A stretch of 52,514 bases of DNA from Caldifarciminota bacterium (GTDB taxonomy: Bacteria; Hydrothermota; UBA3073). Positions 25,114-35,222 of this stretch are shown piece after piece (the stretch's first letter is position 1; each line of letters starts with the position of its first letter). The stretch spans positions 1 to 52,514 of the forward strand of contig JAUWGP010000020.1 in assembly GCA_030606335.1 (NCBI GenBank), written 5' to 3'. The position numbers were made by a program, and so were the translations under genes. The notes below the pieces were generated by a model. The model ran no database searches and had not been told where the DNA came from. It was given only the letters and a program-made list of their open reading frames with translations.

Positions 25114-26592
25114 TTACCATCTCATCTGAGGAAAGGATATTACATCTTTAATAGATTTTGAATTGGTAAAGATCATGCATATTCTATCAATCCCCAAGCC
25201 AAGTCCTCCTGTTGGTGGCATACCTACAGCAATAGCCTTCAGGAAATCCTCATCAAGGATCTGTGCTTCCTTGTCACCACCTTCTCGCATTGACATTTGC
25301 TCTTTGAATCTTTTTTCCTGTTCAAGTGGATCATTGAGTTCAGAAAATGCATTTCCGATTTCTATACCTGCAATCGCAGGCTCAAACCTCTCAACAAGGT
25401 CTGGATTATCGTTCTTCTCTTTTGCAAGCGGGGAGATGGATTTTGGGTAGTCTATTATGAAAGTTGGTTGTTCTATTTTTGGCATTACCCTATCGCCAAA
25501 TATTTTATCTATTAACTTATCTCTAATATAAGATTGTTCAAGATTCTTTTTTGAACCCATCACAAATGGAGATTCATCTATGTCTATTTCTAATGACCGA
25601 GCAGTCTTTTTTAAATATTCATAGTCTGCATTATAAAGGTCATAACCTGTATATTCTTTAATTGCATCAAAGTATGTCAGGGTTTTCCATGGTGGAGTAA
25701 GATCCAGCTTTAGATCCTGATAGGTTATCTTGTTAGTTCCAAAAAGATTCTTGGCAAGGTTTGAAAATAATTCCTCTACAAGAGTTTTCATATCTGTATA
25801 GTCTTTATAAGCTTCATATAGTTCGAGTTGAGTGAACTCTGGATTGTGAAGTCTATCCTGTCCTTCATTTCTAAAATCCTTACTGATCTCATAAACCTTA
25901 TTGAGTCCACCACAAATAAGCCTTTTCAGGTATAACTCATCCGATATCCTCAAGAAGAAATCTCTATTAAGAGTACGATAGTATGTTTTAAATGGTTCAG
26001 CGAATGCCCCACCATATAATGGCTGTAATATTGGGGTTTCGATTTCAAGGAAACCTTTATCATCAAGAAATCTTCTTATTTGGGATACTATTTTTGACCT
26101 GATTTTGATTGCTCTCTTTGCCTCAGGATTTACGATGAAATCTATATGTCTCTGACGATATCTCAGTTCTTTATCCTGAAGACCGTGCCATTTTTCAGGT
26201 AAGGGAGCGATTGACTTTGATAGCAGGATAATATCTTCAACAACTATAGTCGGCTCTCCTGTTTTTGTAATAAATGTTGTTCCCTGGATACCTATAAAAT
26301 CACCTAAATCTAATAGTTCCAGCATAGAGTATTTTTCATTAAGTATATCTTTCTTAAAGTAGAGTTGTATTTTATCAGAATCATCTATAATGTTGGCAAA
26401 TGTAGATTTGCCATGACCCCTAAGAGCTATCAGTCGACCCGCTGTTGTAACGTGCATACCTTCAGCAAATTCCTCCTGTATTTCTCTAACTGTATGAGTT
26501 CTATCAAACCTTTTGGGATAGGGGTTAATACCCTTTTCTTTTATCTTGAGTAGTTTTTCTATCCTTATCTTTTCCTGTTCGGATGTGAACAT
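25114..26592 (-). CDS. lysS: Lysyl-tRNA synthetase, class II
   Basis: An N-terminal OB-fold (anticodon binding, about 55-150) precedes the class II catalytic core with motif 2 FRNEGQDRLHNPEFTQLE and motif 3 GGLGLGIDRICMIF. Length 492 is normal. It charges tRNA-Lys. It heads a short group with mreD and the flippase-like gene. Confidence 0.97.
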   Translation of the reverse strand: MFTSEQEKIRIEKLLKIKEKGINPYPKRFDRTHTVREIQEEFAEGMHVTTAGRLIALRGHGKSTFANIIDDSDKIQLYFKKDILNEKYSMLELLDLGDFIGIQGTTFITKTGEPTIVVEDIILLSKSIAPLPEKWHGLQDKELRYRQRHIDFIVNPEAKRAIKIRSKIVSQIRRFLDDKGFLEIETPILQPLYGGAFAEPFKTYYRTLNRDFFLRISDELYLKRLICGGLNKVYEISKDFRNEGQDRLHNPEFTQLELYEAYKDYTDMKTLVEELFSNLAKNLFGTNKITYQDLKLDLTPPWKTLTYFDAIKEYTGYDLYNADYEYLKKTARSLEIDIDESPFVMGSKKNLEQSYIRDKLIDKIFGDRVMPKIEQPTFIIDYPKSISPLAKEKNDNPDLVERFEPAIAGIEIGNAFSELNDPLEQEKRFKEQMSMREGGDKEAQILDEDFLKAIAVGMPPTGGLGLGIDRICMIFTNSKSIKDVISFPQMRW

Positions 26593-26603
26593 GATTTTTT
26601 AGC

Positions 26604-26662
26604 TATTATATCCTGATAGCCTGATACCCTGATTTGCTGATGACCTGATCCCCTGATATACT
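26604..26662. repeat. Degenerate CCTGATA word repeat
   Basis: TATCCTGATAGCCTGATACC continues with CTGATTTGCTGATGACCTGA and CCCCTGATATACT: six or more copies of CCTGAT spaced 8-10 nt. Similar words occur at 45193-45298. It fills the gap between lon and lysS. Confidence 0.7.
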
Positions 26663-26676
26663 ACTCTTTCGGTATA

Positions 26677-28983
26677 TTAATTGCTATTGCTATCTAAAAG
26701 TGCCTCTTTAATTACCTCATCTATGTTTTTGATGAACTTGAACTGAAGCCCAGTTCTTTCTCTTTCCGGTATTTTCTTCAAGTCCTTTTCATTCCATTTT
26801 GGAAGGATTATCTTTTCAATGCCAGCTCTCTTTGCTGCCAGAACCTTCTCTTTAATTCCCCCAACAGGTAGAACCTTTCCCCTCAGGGTTATTTCTCCAG
26901 TCATGGCAATTTTAGGATTAATGGGTTTATCTGAAAAAAGTGAGACAAGGGCTGTGGTTATGGCAGTCCCTGCTGATGGACCGTCTTTGGGTATCGAACC
27001 CTCGGGAACATGAATGTGAATGTCATAACCGTTGAAACTTTTCTCATTTATATTAAAATTCTTGGCACGCGATCTAACATAGGAAAGGGCTGCTTTTGCA
27101 CTTTCTTGCATTATATCACCAACCTGTCCAGTAATAATAAGCTCATTCTTACCCTTCATCTTTATGGTTTCAATAAATATTATTTCTCCACCTGATGGTG
27201 TCCATGCAAGTCCAGTAGCAATTCCTATCTCACCCTTCATCTCAGCAAGTTCCTGGTAAAATTTTGGAGGACCAAGAAAGTCACTCAGATTTTCAGTAGA
27301 TATAATATATCTCTTTCTTTTTCCACGTGCAATTTGCTTTGCTACCTTCCTTATGCACGATGCAATTTGTCTCTCAAGGTTTCTTACGCCAGCCTCCCTT
27401 GTGTAGTCGCTTATTATTTTCTTTATTGTTTCATCCTCAAACTTTATATATCTCCTCGTAAGACCGTTTTCTTTTATCTGTTTTGGTATGAGAAATTGTT
27501 TTGCAATTACTAATTTCTCTTCCATTACGTAACCAGGAAGTTTGAGTATCTCTGTTCTATCAAGAAGTGCTGGAGGTATTGTATCTGTAATATTTGCTGT
27601 AGTAATGAACATAACTCTTGATAGATCAAAGGCAACATCCAGATAGTGGTCCATGAATTCATGATTTTGTTCAGGGTCAAGCACTTCGAGTAGTGCTGAT
27701 GCTGGGTCTCCACGAAAATCCGTACCTATCTTGTCAACTTCATCGAGCATAATCACAGGGTTTTTGGTTCCTGCTCTTCTCATACTTTGTATAATTCTTC
27801 CAGGTAAAGCGCCTACATATGTCCTTCTGTGTCCTCTTATCTCTGCTTCATCCCTTATGCCGCCAAGTGAGAATCTAACGAATTTACGACCAAGTGCTCT
27901 TGCAATTGACATTCCGAGAGATGTTTTGCCAACTCCTGGAGGACCAATGAAGCATAATATTGGACCTTTTGTGTCAGATTTAAGTTTTCTAACTGAGAGG
28001 TACTCGAGGATTCTTTCCTTTACATCCTCAAGATTATAGTGGTCATCATCGAGGATATTTTTTGCTCTGTCTATATCCAGACGGTCTAAAGTCTGTTTTG
28101 CCCATGGAAGGGATACGAGCCAATCAAGATAAGTCCGTACTACGATATATTCTGCTGCCTGGGGAGGAATTATCTTGAGCCTGTCAAGTTCGTGATAGGC
28201 TATTTTTTCCGCTTCTTTTGATAATTTTGCCTTCTTTATCTTTTGTGTTAATTCCTCTATTTCTATTGTTTTTTCATCCTTCTGTCCAAGTTCTTTCTGT
28301 ATAGCCCGAAGTTGCTCTCGGAGGTAATATTCTCTTTGACTCTTTCCCATTTCTGTTTTGACCTCAGAGCGTATCTTTTCACCCAGTTTGAGTATGGATA
28401 GTTCCTTGTCTAAAATTGGCAGAAGTTTCTTCAATCTTGTTCTTACATCCAAAGCCTCTAGTATTAACTGTTTTTCTTCTATGTTCACATTCAACTGAGC
28501 AATAATAAAATCAGCCAACCTACCGCCTGATTGAATGTTGTCCAGCATTACATTTACTTCGTCTGGTAGATATGGAGCAAGATTTATTATATGTTGGAAC
28601 ATACTGGAAACATTTCTCATTAGAGCTTCTATCTCCAGGTCTTTAAACTCCTTCTCCTTTAGCTGTCCCACTTCAACCTTCAGATATGGTCTATCCTGTA
28701 TAACACTTTTTACTCGTATTCTATCTAGACCTTGAACGAGTATTCTTACACTTCCATCTGGGATCCGTAGAAATTTCAATATGAGTGCCGCCGTTCCTAT
28801 TTCGTGAGGTTTACCGTTCTTTTTTATTGCTAAACAACCTATGATTTTATCACCAGAAAGAGAATCGTCTATGAGTTTTTTGGATTTCTCATCGCTCTTT
28901 TCTATAGGTACAAGTAGATAAGGAAAAACAATCGTATCAGAGACTGAAAGTATAGGAAGTATCTTAGGGATTTTCTCCTTCAT
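26677..28983 (-). CDS. lon: ATP-dependent protease Lon
   Basis: The protein has the Lon N-terminal substrate-binding domain (about 8-195), AAA+ module with Walker A GPPGVGKTS and the conserved DEVDKIGTDFRGDPASALLE, and the C-terminal protease with Ser670 in PKDGPSAGTA and the dyad lysine near 713 in GGIKEK. It degrades misfolded and regulatory proteins in the cytoplasm. Length 768 is typical. The hsp20 gene lies 20 bp upstream on the same strand, so protein-quality genes are grouped. Confidence 0.97.
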   Translation of the reverse strand: MKEKIPKILPILSVSDTIVFPYLLVPIEKSDEKSKKLIDDSLSGDKIIGCLAIKKNGKPHEIGTAALILKFLRIPDGSVRILVQGLDRIRVKSVIQDRPYLKVEVGQLKEKEFKDLEIEALMRNVSSMFQHIINLAPYLPDEVNVMLDNIQSGGRLADFIIAQLNVNIEEKQLILEALDVRTRLKKLLPILDKELSILKLGEKIRSEVKTEMGKSQREYYLREQLRAIQKELGQKDEKTIEIEELTQKIKKAKLSKEAEKIAYHELDRLKIIPPQAAEYIVVRTYLDWLVSLPWAKQTLDRLDIDRAKNILDDDHYNLEDVKERILEYLSVRKLKSDTKGPILCFIGPPGVGKTSLGMSIARALGRKFVRFSLGGIRDEAEIRGHRRTYVGALPGRIIQSMRRAGTKNPVIMLDEVDKIGTDFRGDPASALLEVLDPEQNHEFMDHYLDVAFDLSRVMFITTANITDTIPPALLDRTEILKLPGYVMEEKLVIAKQFLIPKQIKENGLTRRYIKFEDETIKKIISDYTREAGVRNLERQIASCIRKVAKQIARGKRKRYIISTENLSDFLGPPKFYQELAEMKGEIGIATGLAWTPSGGEIIFIETIKMKGKNELIITGQVGDIMQESAKAALSYVRSRAKNFNINEKSFNGYDIHIHVPEGSIPKDGPSAGTAITTALVSLFSDKPINPKIAMTGEITLRGKVLPVGGIKEKVLAAKRAGIEKIILPKWNEKDLKKIPERERTGLQFKFIKNIDEVIKEALLDSNSN

Positions 28984-29003
28984 TTATCCTCCATTCATAT
29001 TTT

Positions 29004-29384
29004 TTATTCTGTTATGGTTACCTTTAATTTTTTTGAACTTTTTTTGTCTAAGATAAACTTGAATATGCCATTGAATTTCTCTAAGCGAATATAATTTGCA
29101 TCTATCTTTTGAGGTAGTTCAATATCTCTTGCAAATTTCCCTGACCTTATCTCTACCTTGTAATGATTGGTATTCTTTTCTCTTTTTAGAACATTTTTCC
29201 TTTCTCCGCGAATCTTTACAACCCGCCCATCTTCTATAAAAATTTTCAAATCCTTCCTATCCACCCCAGCAAGTTCTATAATAAGGTAAAAAGATATATC
29301 ATCTTCATATAGATCGACACGGGGAATCCATTTTCCTTCAAATTCGTGTTCAAAATTGTATAAGGTGTTGAAAACAAATGGCAT
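29004..29384 (-). CDS. Small heat-shock protein (Hsp20/alpha-crystallin)
   Basis: The 126-residue product has an alpha-crystallin domain (about 22-120) with EDDISFYLIIELAGVDRKDLKI, the VKIRGERK strand and the late segment FNGIFKFILDKK; the C-terminal I-x-I tail is only weakly matched by LKVTITE. It holds unfolded proteins for refolding. A promoter lies 93 bp upstream. It probably shares a transcript with lon. Confidence 0.9.
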   Translation of the reverse strand: MPFVFNTLYNFEHEFEGKWIPRVDLYEDDISFYLIIELAGVDRKDLKIFIEDGRVVKIRGERKNVLKREKNTNHYKVEIRSGKFARDIELPQKIDANYIRLEKFNGIFKFILDKKSSKKLKVTITE

Positions 29385-29476
29385 AACTTTTATGTGGTTT
29401 AATTAGATTTAAACCTCAATTCGTGTTTATGAGTGTTACACAAAATCAATGGAGAGTTATATTAAACTGCAAATGG

Positions 29477-29505
29477 ATTATAACATAAAAGGGAGGAAAA
29501 GTCAA
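29477..29505 (-). promoter_or_regulatory. Sigma-70 promoter for hsp20-lon
   Basis: On the minus strand TTGACT, 17 bp, TATAAT with an extended ATGT. It points to hsp20. I see no CIRCE-type operator beside it. Confidence 0.75.
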
Positions 29506-29609
29506 GAAAAAAGTCTTTTGTGTAGGCTATTTGACCAAAAGATGGTACTTATTAAATTATATGCAAGATTTTGAAAAATGAAAAAAATAATTAGGACATC
29601 TGTTTTCAT

Positions 29610-30323
29610 TTATATCCTGCCAACAGGCATTAAGTATAAAGGATGTTCTTCTTCGGGCATATCTATAATATCTTTAACCTTATAGTCATTAAATGCTCCA
29701 ACAGCTACTGTTCCAAGACCCAATGATACCGCCTGTAAATAGATATTTTGGGCTGCATGTCCAACCTCAATATGTGCATATCTTGTACCTCTATCTCCAT
29801 ATTTCTTGGTAGTTCTGTCATAGACAGCAGAGAATACAATAATAATTGAGCCTTTTTTAACACAGAACTGATTGAGTGCTGCATTCCAAATTTCACTTCT
29901 TATATCGCCTTTACGAATATTCTCGAGCTCATGAGTTTTAGGCTTATATTTATAAATTCCATCTGAAAGTTCATCTACGTTTCCAGCTATTATGTAAACT
30001 TCAAGTGGATAAAGAGCACCAGCAGATGGTGCGGTTCGGAAGTTTCTTGATGTGTTGGTAATTCCCTGAGCAGCCCAGAGGAGCTGTGATACTTCAGCAA
30101 GGGTTAGTGGTTCGTCTTTATACTTTCTAATTGACCTTCTTTCAAGTAGGGTTTTTTCTATTGAAGTAGAGCTATTAAGCTGTGGTTGTGGTAATTGAAT
30201 TATTTCTACAAGTGTTGACTCGGTAGACATATATATCATAGTAATAATGGATGATCGTAATAAAACAGCAGGAACTCCTATTGCTATGACAATTATTATA
30301 AGAATGGTAAGTAATTTTTTCAT
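29610..30323 (-). CDS. SagB-type nitroreductase-family protein, membrane-anchored
   Basis: An N-terminal hydrophobic helix (about 4-24) is followed by a nitroreductase fold: LERRSIRKYKDEPLTLAEVSQLLWAAQG, TAPSAGALYPLEVYI, and YAHIEVGHAAQNIYLQAVSLGLGTVAVGAF. These are the FMN-contact motifs of SagB/ThcOx oxidases. No azole-peptide biosynthesis genes (cyclodehydratase, precursor) are seen nearby, so it is probably a stand-alone oxidoreductase on the outer face of the inner membrane. Length 237. Confidence 0.85.
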   Translation of the reverse strand: MKKLLTILIIIVIAIGVPAVLLRSSIITMIYMSTESTLVEIIQLPQPQLNSSTSIEKTLLERRSIRKYKDEPLTLAEVSQLLWAAQGITNTSRNFRTAPSAGALYPLEVYIIAGNVDELSDGIYKYKPKTHELENIRKGDIRSEIWNAALNQFCVKKGSIIIVFSAVYDRTTKKYGDRGTRYAHIEVGHAAQNIYLQAVSLGLGTVAVGAFNDYKVKDIIDMPEEEHPLYLMPVGRI

Positions 30324-30477
30324 CTTACAGCCTCCTTGTAATATTCATTATACCTGACAACTTTTATTACCAATCCGTTAACTAACGGATAACTAATAAT
30401 CCAATCAGGCATCCTGATCTTTATAGGATGTCTCTTATCTAGTGCCAAGTAACATAATGTATGACACATTTTGCATA

Positions 30478-30524
30478 GTAGTCGCCCCGCTTTGGCGGGA
30501 CGCAGGCATAAAGCCTGCGACTAC
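30478..30524. repeat. GTAGTCGC hairpin element
   Basis: GTAGTCGC at the left pairs with GCGACTAC at the right; inside are CCCCGC/GCGGGA-like and GCAGGC/GCCTGC arms. It is a two-hairpin palindrome in the gap 30324-30593; I see nothing else there. Confidence 0.7.
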
Positions 30525-30593
30525 CAGGAGCCTTTCAAGAAACTGGCATAAGGTAGTTAACGCAACGCAGAGTTTGTTTGAGTAAATGATTAA

Positions 30594-31274
30594 TCATCTC
30601 CTTTTGAATATAGTTTTTAAAACCTTAAGAGGTCCATAAACCACAATTCTGTCCCCTTTTAGTATAGTCTCTTTTGCTTTTGGGATGGGAATCCAATTTT
30701 TATCTCGTTCTATGCCCAGAACCAGTAACTCCTTCTCAGGTAGTTTACATTCTGATAGTGAATTACCAACAAAAGGAGAGTTTTCAGTTATAATTACTCG
30801 TACGAGACCGAAGCCTTCGATAAAATGAAGAAGATCCTCAGTTATTCCTTCTTCAAAGGCTGGAGATTTTATAAGTTTATTTTCAATAAAAGTTTCCCAC
30901 CTCCTGATGAATTTGCTGTGAGTCGCAATCTTGTAGATTATATATATTCCTACAAAAAGAATCAAAAGGTTAAACGTTACCTTATAACCTTCACTGACAA
31001 CAAGAGACGACGTAGCAGTTACAATAACTGTAACAATTCCTACATTCCCAAGTATCATGAGCCAGCTGATAATCCTTCGCCTTAAGGGATTGATGACAAT
31101 GAATTCTGCTTCTTTTGTTGTAAATCCTGTTCCTGTAAAGGCTGATAGCGCCTGAAACCTTGCCTTATGCTCATCCATTCCTGTCATCATCAAGGCGATT
31201 GATGCAGCTCTAATCACGAGGAACGAAATAAAGATAGCAATTAAAGTAGGTAGTAGAAAATATAAACCTGTCAT
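30594..31274 (-). CDS. Membrane protein with TrkA-C (RCK_C) regulatory domain
   Basis: The N-terminal half has three hydrophobic helices (about 5-25, 68-88 and 98-118) with the conserved ALSAFTGTGFTTKEAE, reminiscent of potassium-pore loops. The C-terminal 80 residues (VRVIITENSPFVGNSLSECKLPEKELLVLGIERD) match TrkA-C domains that sense ligands in K+ transport. It probably takes part in cation transport or its control. The ion is not determined. It is alone between repeat-rich gaps. Confidence 0.78.
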   Translation of the reverse strand: MTGLYFLLPTLIAIFISFLVIRAASIALMMTGMDEHKARFQALSAFTGTGFTTKEAEFIVINPLRRRIISWLMILGNVGIVTVIVTATSSLVVSEGYKVTFNLLILFVGIYIIYKIATHSKFIRRWETFIENKLIKSPAFEEGITEDLLHFIEGFGLVRVIITENSPFVGNSLSECKLPEKELLVLGIERDKNWIPIPKAKETILKGDRIVVYGPLKVLKTIFKRR

Positions 31275-31359
31275 AATTTACCTCCTATAACCATCCAGCT
31301 TAACGGTAGGTTGGTGTAATTCCTGTTAAATTTTTCTTTTTTAGCAAACAAATCCTATG

Positions 31360-31419
31360 GCAAGGCTTCAGCCTTGCGTAAGCAAACCTAAAGCCTGCCT
31401 GTCGGTAGGTAGGGTTTGC
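31360..31419. repeat. Adjacent GCAAGGC and GCAAACC hairpins
   Basis: GCAAGGC/GCCTTGC at 31360-31377 is followed by GCAAACC (31382-31388) pairing with GGTTTGC (31413-31419), enclosing GCCTGCCTGTCGGTAGGTAG. It lies in a 266-bp gap with no gene. Confidence 0.7.
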
Positions 31420-31539
31420 CCTACATTAATATATAAAGCGAGGGTTCCTGCCTACTGTCGAGTAGGTGTCAACAATGTAGCCATGTTAGCTACAACATAA
31501 AAAATAAGTGTCCACTGTAGTCATATGATACTATTTAGT

Positions 31540-33273
31540 TTACCTCAACTTTACAATTTTAACTGGTTTGAAGCCCTCAGCTTTCAGGAAGTAGACGCCG
31601 GATTGAACTTCATTACTGCTCATATCCATTCCGTCCCAGTCTACAGTGTAATTACCAGCTTTGACCTCTTCATCCAGAAGAGTTCTTACCAATCTTCCTG
31701 CTAGATCATAAACCTTCAATGAGACTTTACTGATAACTGATAACTTATAGCTGACAGTTGTCTTTTTGCTGAATGGATTGGGACTGATTTTGTAAATTAA
31801 ACCCGCTTTTTGGGGTATTGGATTTTGGTACATATCCTCAATACCTGTTATCTCTTCTGTTACCATGATTATTGTATCTGCTTCTATAGAGAACAGAGTG
31901 TCTGATAATCCACTTGGCCATTTTACTATAAGAGTATCGAGTATTATAGATGAACCTAACCCAAACTCAACTGGCAGGCTATTCTGTGATGCAAAACCAG
32001 AACCGCCGCTTATTTCACGAATCATTCTTATATTCTGAACTCGAGCCTCCAACCTTGCCCCTATACCTGAATAATTACTAATAGTTCCCACTGTTTTTAC
32101 AATCAACCAGTGGTTTGCACAACCTTCATTCCTATAAAGTTTATTAAATTGATAGTCGTGATTAGCAATGAATAGGTCTAAGTCTCCATCATTGTCATAG
32201 TCTCCCCAGATACATCCACGTGCGTTAGATAAATTTGTTATACCAACATCGTTTGTTACTTCAGTGAATGTTCCATCCCTATTATTTAGATAGAAATTGT
32301 CTTCACCAAGGTGGTTTGCAACATACAGGTCAAGCCATCCATCATTGCCATAATCACCCCAGGCTGCACCCAAACTCCAGCTGCTTCCTCCCACACCAGC
32401 AATAGAGGTCACATTTTCAAAAGTTCCGTCAGATTTGTTTGCATAAAGGGTATTTGTGCCATTTTGTGCAATATATAGATCCAGGTCTCCATCATTGTCA
32501 TAATCACCCCAGGCAACTCCGAATGAGTTCGTATAACCACCCACACCTGCCGAGTTAGTTATATCCTCAAACATACCATCTCCATTATTTAGATATAGTA
32601 CGTTAGAACCATTATAGTTAGCCACAAAGATATCACAGTCACCATCATTGTCGAAGTCAGCCCAGGCTACACCCTCACCTCGTCCAGTATGCCCTACCCC
32701 TGCTGAATCTGTAACCTCATCGAAGGTACTGTCTTTATTATTGGAGTATAGTCTATTAGACTGAAGGTAATTTAGAACATATAGATCAACAAATCCGTCA
32801 TTATTATAATCTGCCCAGGCAACACTTTCTCCATTTCCTATAGGGTCGGATACACCAGCATTGCTTGTGATATCACTAAATGTTCCATCTCTATTATTTA
32901 GATATAATCTATTTTGACCCGGACGATTAGAGACAAAGATGTCTATGTATCCATCGTTATCAAAATCTGCCCAAGCGCAGCCCACACCATCACCTGAGTC
33001 ATCAACTCCAGCAATATTTGCAATATCATTGAAAGCACCATTACCGTTGTTTTGGTAAAGGACATTAGATTGACCAAGATTAACAACATAAAGATCTAAA
33101 TCCCCATCATTGTCATAATCTCCCCAGGCTGCACCGACGCTGCATCTCTGGTAGTTTTGATTCAATGAATCGGATACATCCATAAAGGTTGTCTGTGCGA
33201 ATCCATTTGTAACGAATAATATATAAGCAATCCAAAATATGAATAAGATAGTCAACCACTTTATTTCTGTCAC
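31540..33273 (-). CDS. Secreted FG-GAP/VCBS repeat protein with UnbV/ASPIC domain and Por-type C-terminal domain
   Basis: I start it at the GTG at 33273, where GGAGG lies 4 nt upstream and the product begins with a proper signal peptide (MTEIKWLTILFIFWIAYILF). About seven beta-propeller repeats follow, each with DFDNDGDxDxYVxN calcium-binding loops. At about 390-470 is an ASPIC/UnbV domain (YSGIGARLEARV...SGGSGFASQNS...VKWPSG). The last 80 residues (NPFSKKTTVSYKL...GVYFLKAEGFKPVKIVKLR) form a type IX-like sorting/FlgD domain. It is probably an adhesive surface protein. An in-frame ATG 11 codons upstream has no ribosome binding site. Confidence 0.85.
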   Translation of the reverse strand: MTEIKWLTILFIFWIAYILFVTNGFAQTTFMDVSDSLNQNYQRCSVGAAWGDYDNDGDLDLYVVNLGQSNVLYQNNGNGAFNDIANIAGVDDSGDGVGCAWADFDNDGYIDIFVSNRPGQNRLYLNNRDGTFSDITSNAGVSDPIGNGESVAWADYNNDGFVDLYVLNYLQSNRLYSNNKDSTFDEVTDSAGVGHTGRGEGVAWADFDNDGDCDIFVANYNGSNVLYLNNGDGMFEDITNSAGVGGYTNSFGVAWGDYDNDGDLDLYIAQNGTNTLYANKSDGTFENVTSIAGVGGSSWSLGAAWGDYGNDGWLDLYVANHLGEDNFYLNNRDGTFTEVTNDVGITNLSNARGCIWGDYDNDGDLDLFIANHDYQFNKLYRNEGCANHWLIVKTVGTISNYSGIGARLEARVQNIRMIREISGGSGFASQNSLPVEFGLGSSIILDTLIVKWPSGLSDTLFSIEADTIIMVTEEITGIEDMYQNPIPQKAGLIYKISPNPFSKKTTVSYKLSVISKVSLKVYDLAGRLVRTLLDEEVKAGNYTVDWDGMDMSSNEVQSGVYFLKAEGFKPVKIVKLR

Positions 33274-33464
33274 ATCGCCTCCTTTATTTGCAGATTTCAT
33301 TATCATTTGAGAAAATGTATATCATCTTTAACCATATGTTATCTCCCTCCTTTTCCACTTAGCGCTTTCATATTGTATATTGTCTGGGAAAATCGTGAAA
33401 AGATTTAGGCTTACCTGAAGTATTAAATAATTTTTTCTAATCTGAATTTCATCAATTATCGAAA

Positions 33465-35222
33465 CTAATTGAAATTCATAGCATTTACAAACTCCTCCTT
33501 GAAATCTTCTCTTTTCATCAATTCGAGATACTCAACTTTGTTTGAGATATTTTTTGCCTCGTTTCTCTTCCTCTTTGAGAGCAGTGCAAGTCTTGCACCC
33601 TCCAGTGAAGCGTTTCCGATGAAATTTATCCTTCCCGAAAGGCTTTTTGGGATTAACCCTATATCTATAATACTGTCCTTTCTTAAGTAATTACCGAATG
33701 CACCAGTTATTACAACTCTATTAATATTTTCATTATTCAAGTTCATGTATTTTTTAAGGAGCTCAATTCCGGCACGTATAGCTCCCTTTGCTAATTGAAG
33801 TTGTCTTATATCTCTTTGTGTTATGTATACATTCTTTGTAAGCAGAAAAGCAATACCATCCTTTGTAGATATCGTCTTATCAACTGTCTTTAATTTCCCC
33901 TTTTTATCTATTATACCTAATTTTAAAAGTTGTGCAAGAGTGTCAATTAATCCAGAACCACACAACCCTTCTGGGTTACCATTACCTAAGACATTCAGTC
34001 TTATATTTCCAGCCTTGATATCGACCCCTTCGATAGCTCCACTATATGCAGGCATACCACAGCTTATATGAATACCTTCAAATGCTGGTCCGGCTGCACA
34101 GGATACAGAACAAGCGCCTTCCTTGGAACCAAGTACAATCTCACCGTTTGTTCCAATATCTATAAGAAGTGTGATTCTTTTACTTCTCAACATTCCAGAG
34201 GTAAGAATAGCTCCCACTGTATCACCTCCCACAAATCCAGCAATATTTGGGAAGATATAACATCTAGTGTGGGGGAGGGATTCAATTCCAATATCATCTG
34301 AGTTTATATACAGAGGTTGTCTCACAAGAGGGGTGTATGGAGAGACAGCAAGGGAGTTGGGTGGAATACCTAAAAATAGATGGTGCATACACGTGTTACC
34401 CACAAAAACTATCTCATATATGTTCTTTCTATCAACGTTTGAGGTTTTAATAAGTCTCTGGATTATACGACTAATAGCATTCACTACACTTTTTTGAATC
34501 TCACAAAGACCATCCCTTTTTAAAGCATTATCAATCCTCGAAATAACATCGTCACCGAATGCGACCTGAGGATTTATGAAGAATTCCCTCGAGAGAGTTT
34601 TCCCGGTCCCGAGGTCAATAAGAAGCGCTGAAATGGTTGATGTTCCTATATCAATCGCTATACCAAAGCAATTAGAGGTTGTATCTCCTTCTTCAATATC
34701 AATAAGTTCATCTCCATAGGTTACGAAAGTAGCCTTACTTGAGATATTTCTACTTTCTCTTAGTAGATTTAGACCAGGGTGTAATTCAACACCAAGGGCT
34801 CTTTTTACTACATCAAAATAGGCTTGGTTATGGGAGATAGCAGTGGAGGGCAACTCGATGAATCTTTTTCTTACAAAGGGCTCTATTTTAACCTGACCAT
34901 GCTTTTCATAGATTGCCTGTGTGATAAATTTCCTTATCTTAAGTGGGATTATAACACTCATGTCTTTCATGATCTTTGTCTGGCATGCCAATCGGTAACC
35001 TTTCTCCAACATTTGTTTGTTTATAAACTTCTTGTCTATCTCACCATATGGAGATGCACCTGAGATTATCTGAATTCTACATTTGCCACACTTACCAGAT
35101 CCACCACATGATGAATTGATTATTATTCCAAGGGAATATAATGCCTTGTGTAGAACTGTACCCTTTGAGAAAAATCCTTCTTTATTATCTGGCTTAATAA
35201 TTATTTTGACCTGTTTTACCAT
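33465..35222 (-). CDS. RACo-like ASKHA protein with N-terminal 2Fe-2S ferredoxin domain
   Basis: Residues 1-90 are a 2Fe-2S ferredoxin domain with Cys39, Cys45, Cys48 and Cys80 (CGGSGKCGKC...C). The remainder is a DUF4445/ASKHA ATPase-like part with DIGTSTISALLIDLGTG, VFVGNTCMHHLFLGI and LLIDIGTNGEI. Such proteins reductively activate corrinoid cofactors in methyl-transfer systems, using ATP. No corrinoid protein or methyltransferase is seen nearby, so the target is unknown. The 585-residue length is normal. Confidence 0.85.
   Translation of the reverse strand: MVKQVKIIIKPDNKEGFFSKGTVLHKALYSLGIIINSSCGGSGKCGKCRIQIISGASPYGEIDKKFINKQMLEKGYRLACQTKIMKDMSVIIPLKIRKFITQAIYEKHGQVKIEPFVRKRFIELPSTAISHNQAYFDVVKRALGVELHPGLNLLRESRNISSKATFVTYGDELIDIEEGDTTSNCFGIAIDIGTSTISALLIDLGTGKTLSREFFINPQVAFGDDVISRIDNALKRDGLCEIQKSVVNAISRIIQRLIKTSNVDRKNIYEIVFVGNTCMHHLFLGIPPNSLAVSPYTPLVRQPLYINSDDIGIESLPHTRCYIFPNIAGFVGGDTVGAILTSGMLRSKRITLLIDIGTNGEIVLGSKEGACSVSCAAGPAFEGIHISCGMPAYSGAIEGVDIKAGNIRLNVLGNGNPEGLCGSGLIDTLAQLLKLGIIDKKGKLKTVDKTISTKDGIAFLLTKNVYITQRDIRQLQLAKGAIRAGIELLKKYMNLNNENINRVVITGAFGNYLRKDSIIDIGLIPKSLSGRINFIGNASLEGARLALLSKRKRNEAKNISNKVEYLELMKREDFKEEFVNAMNFN

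Noticed and set aside
29610-30323. Azole-peptide (thiazole/oxazole) biosynthesis cluster suggested by the SagB-type protein
   Set aside because: No precursor peptide, cyclodehydratase or exporter is seen nearby; the protein also has an N-terminal membrane anchor.
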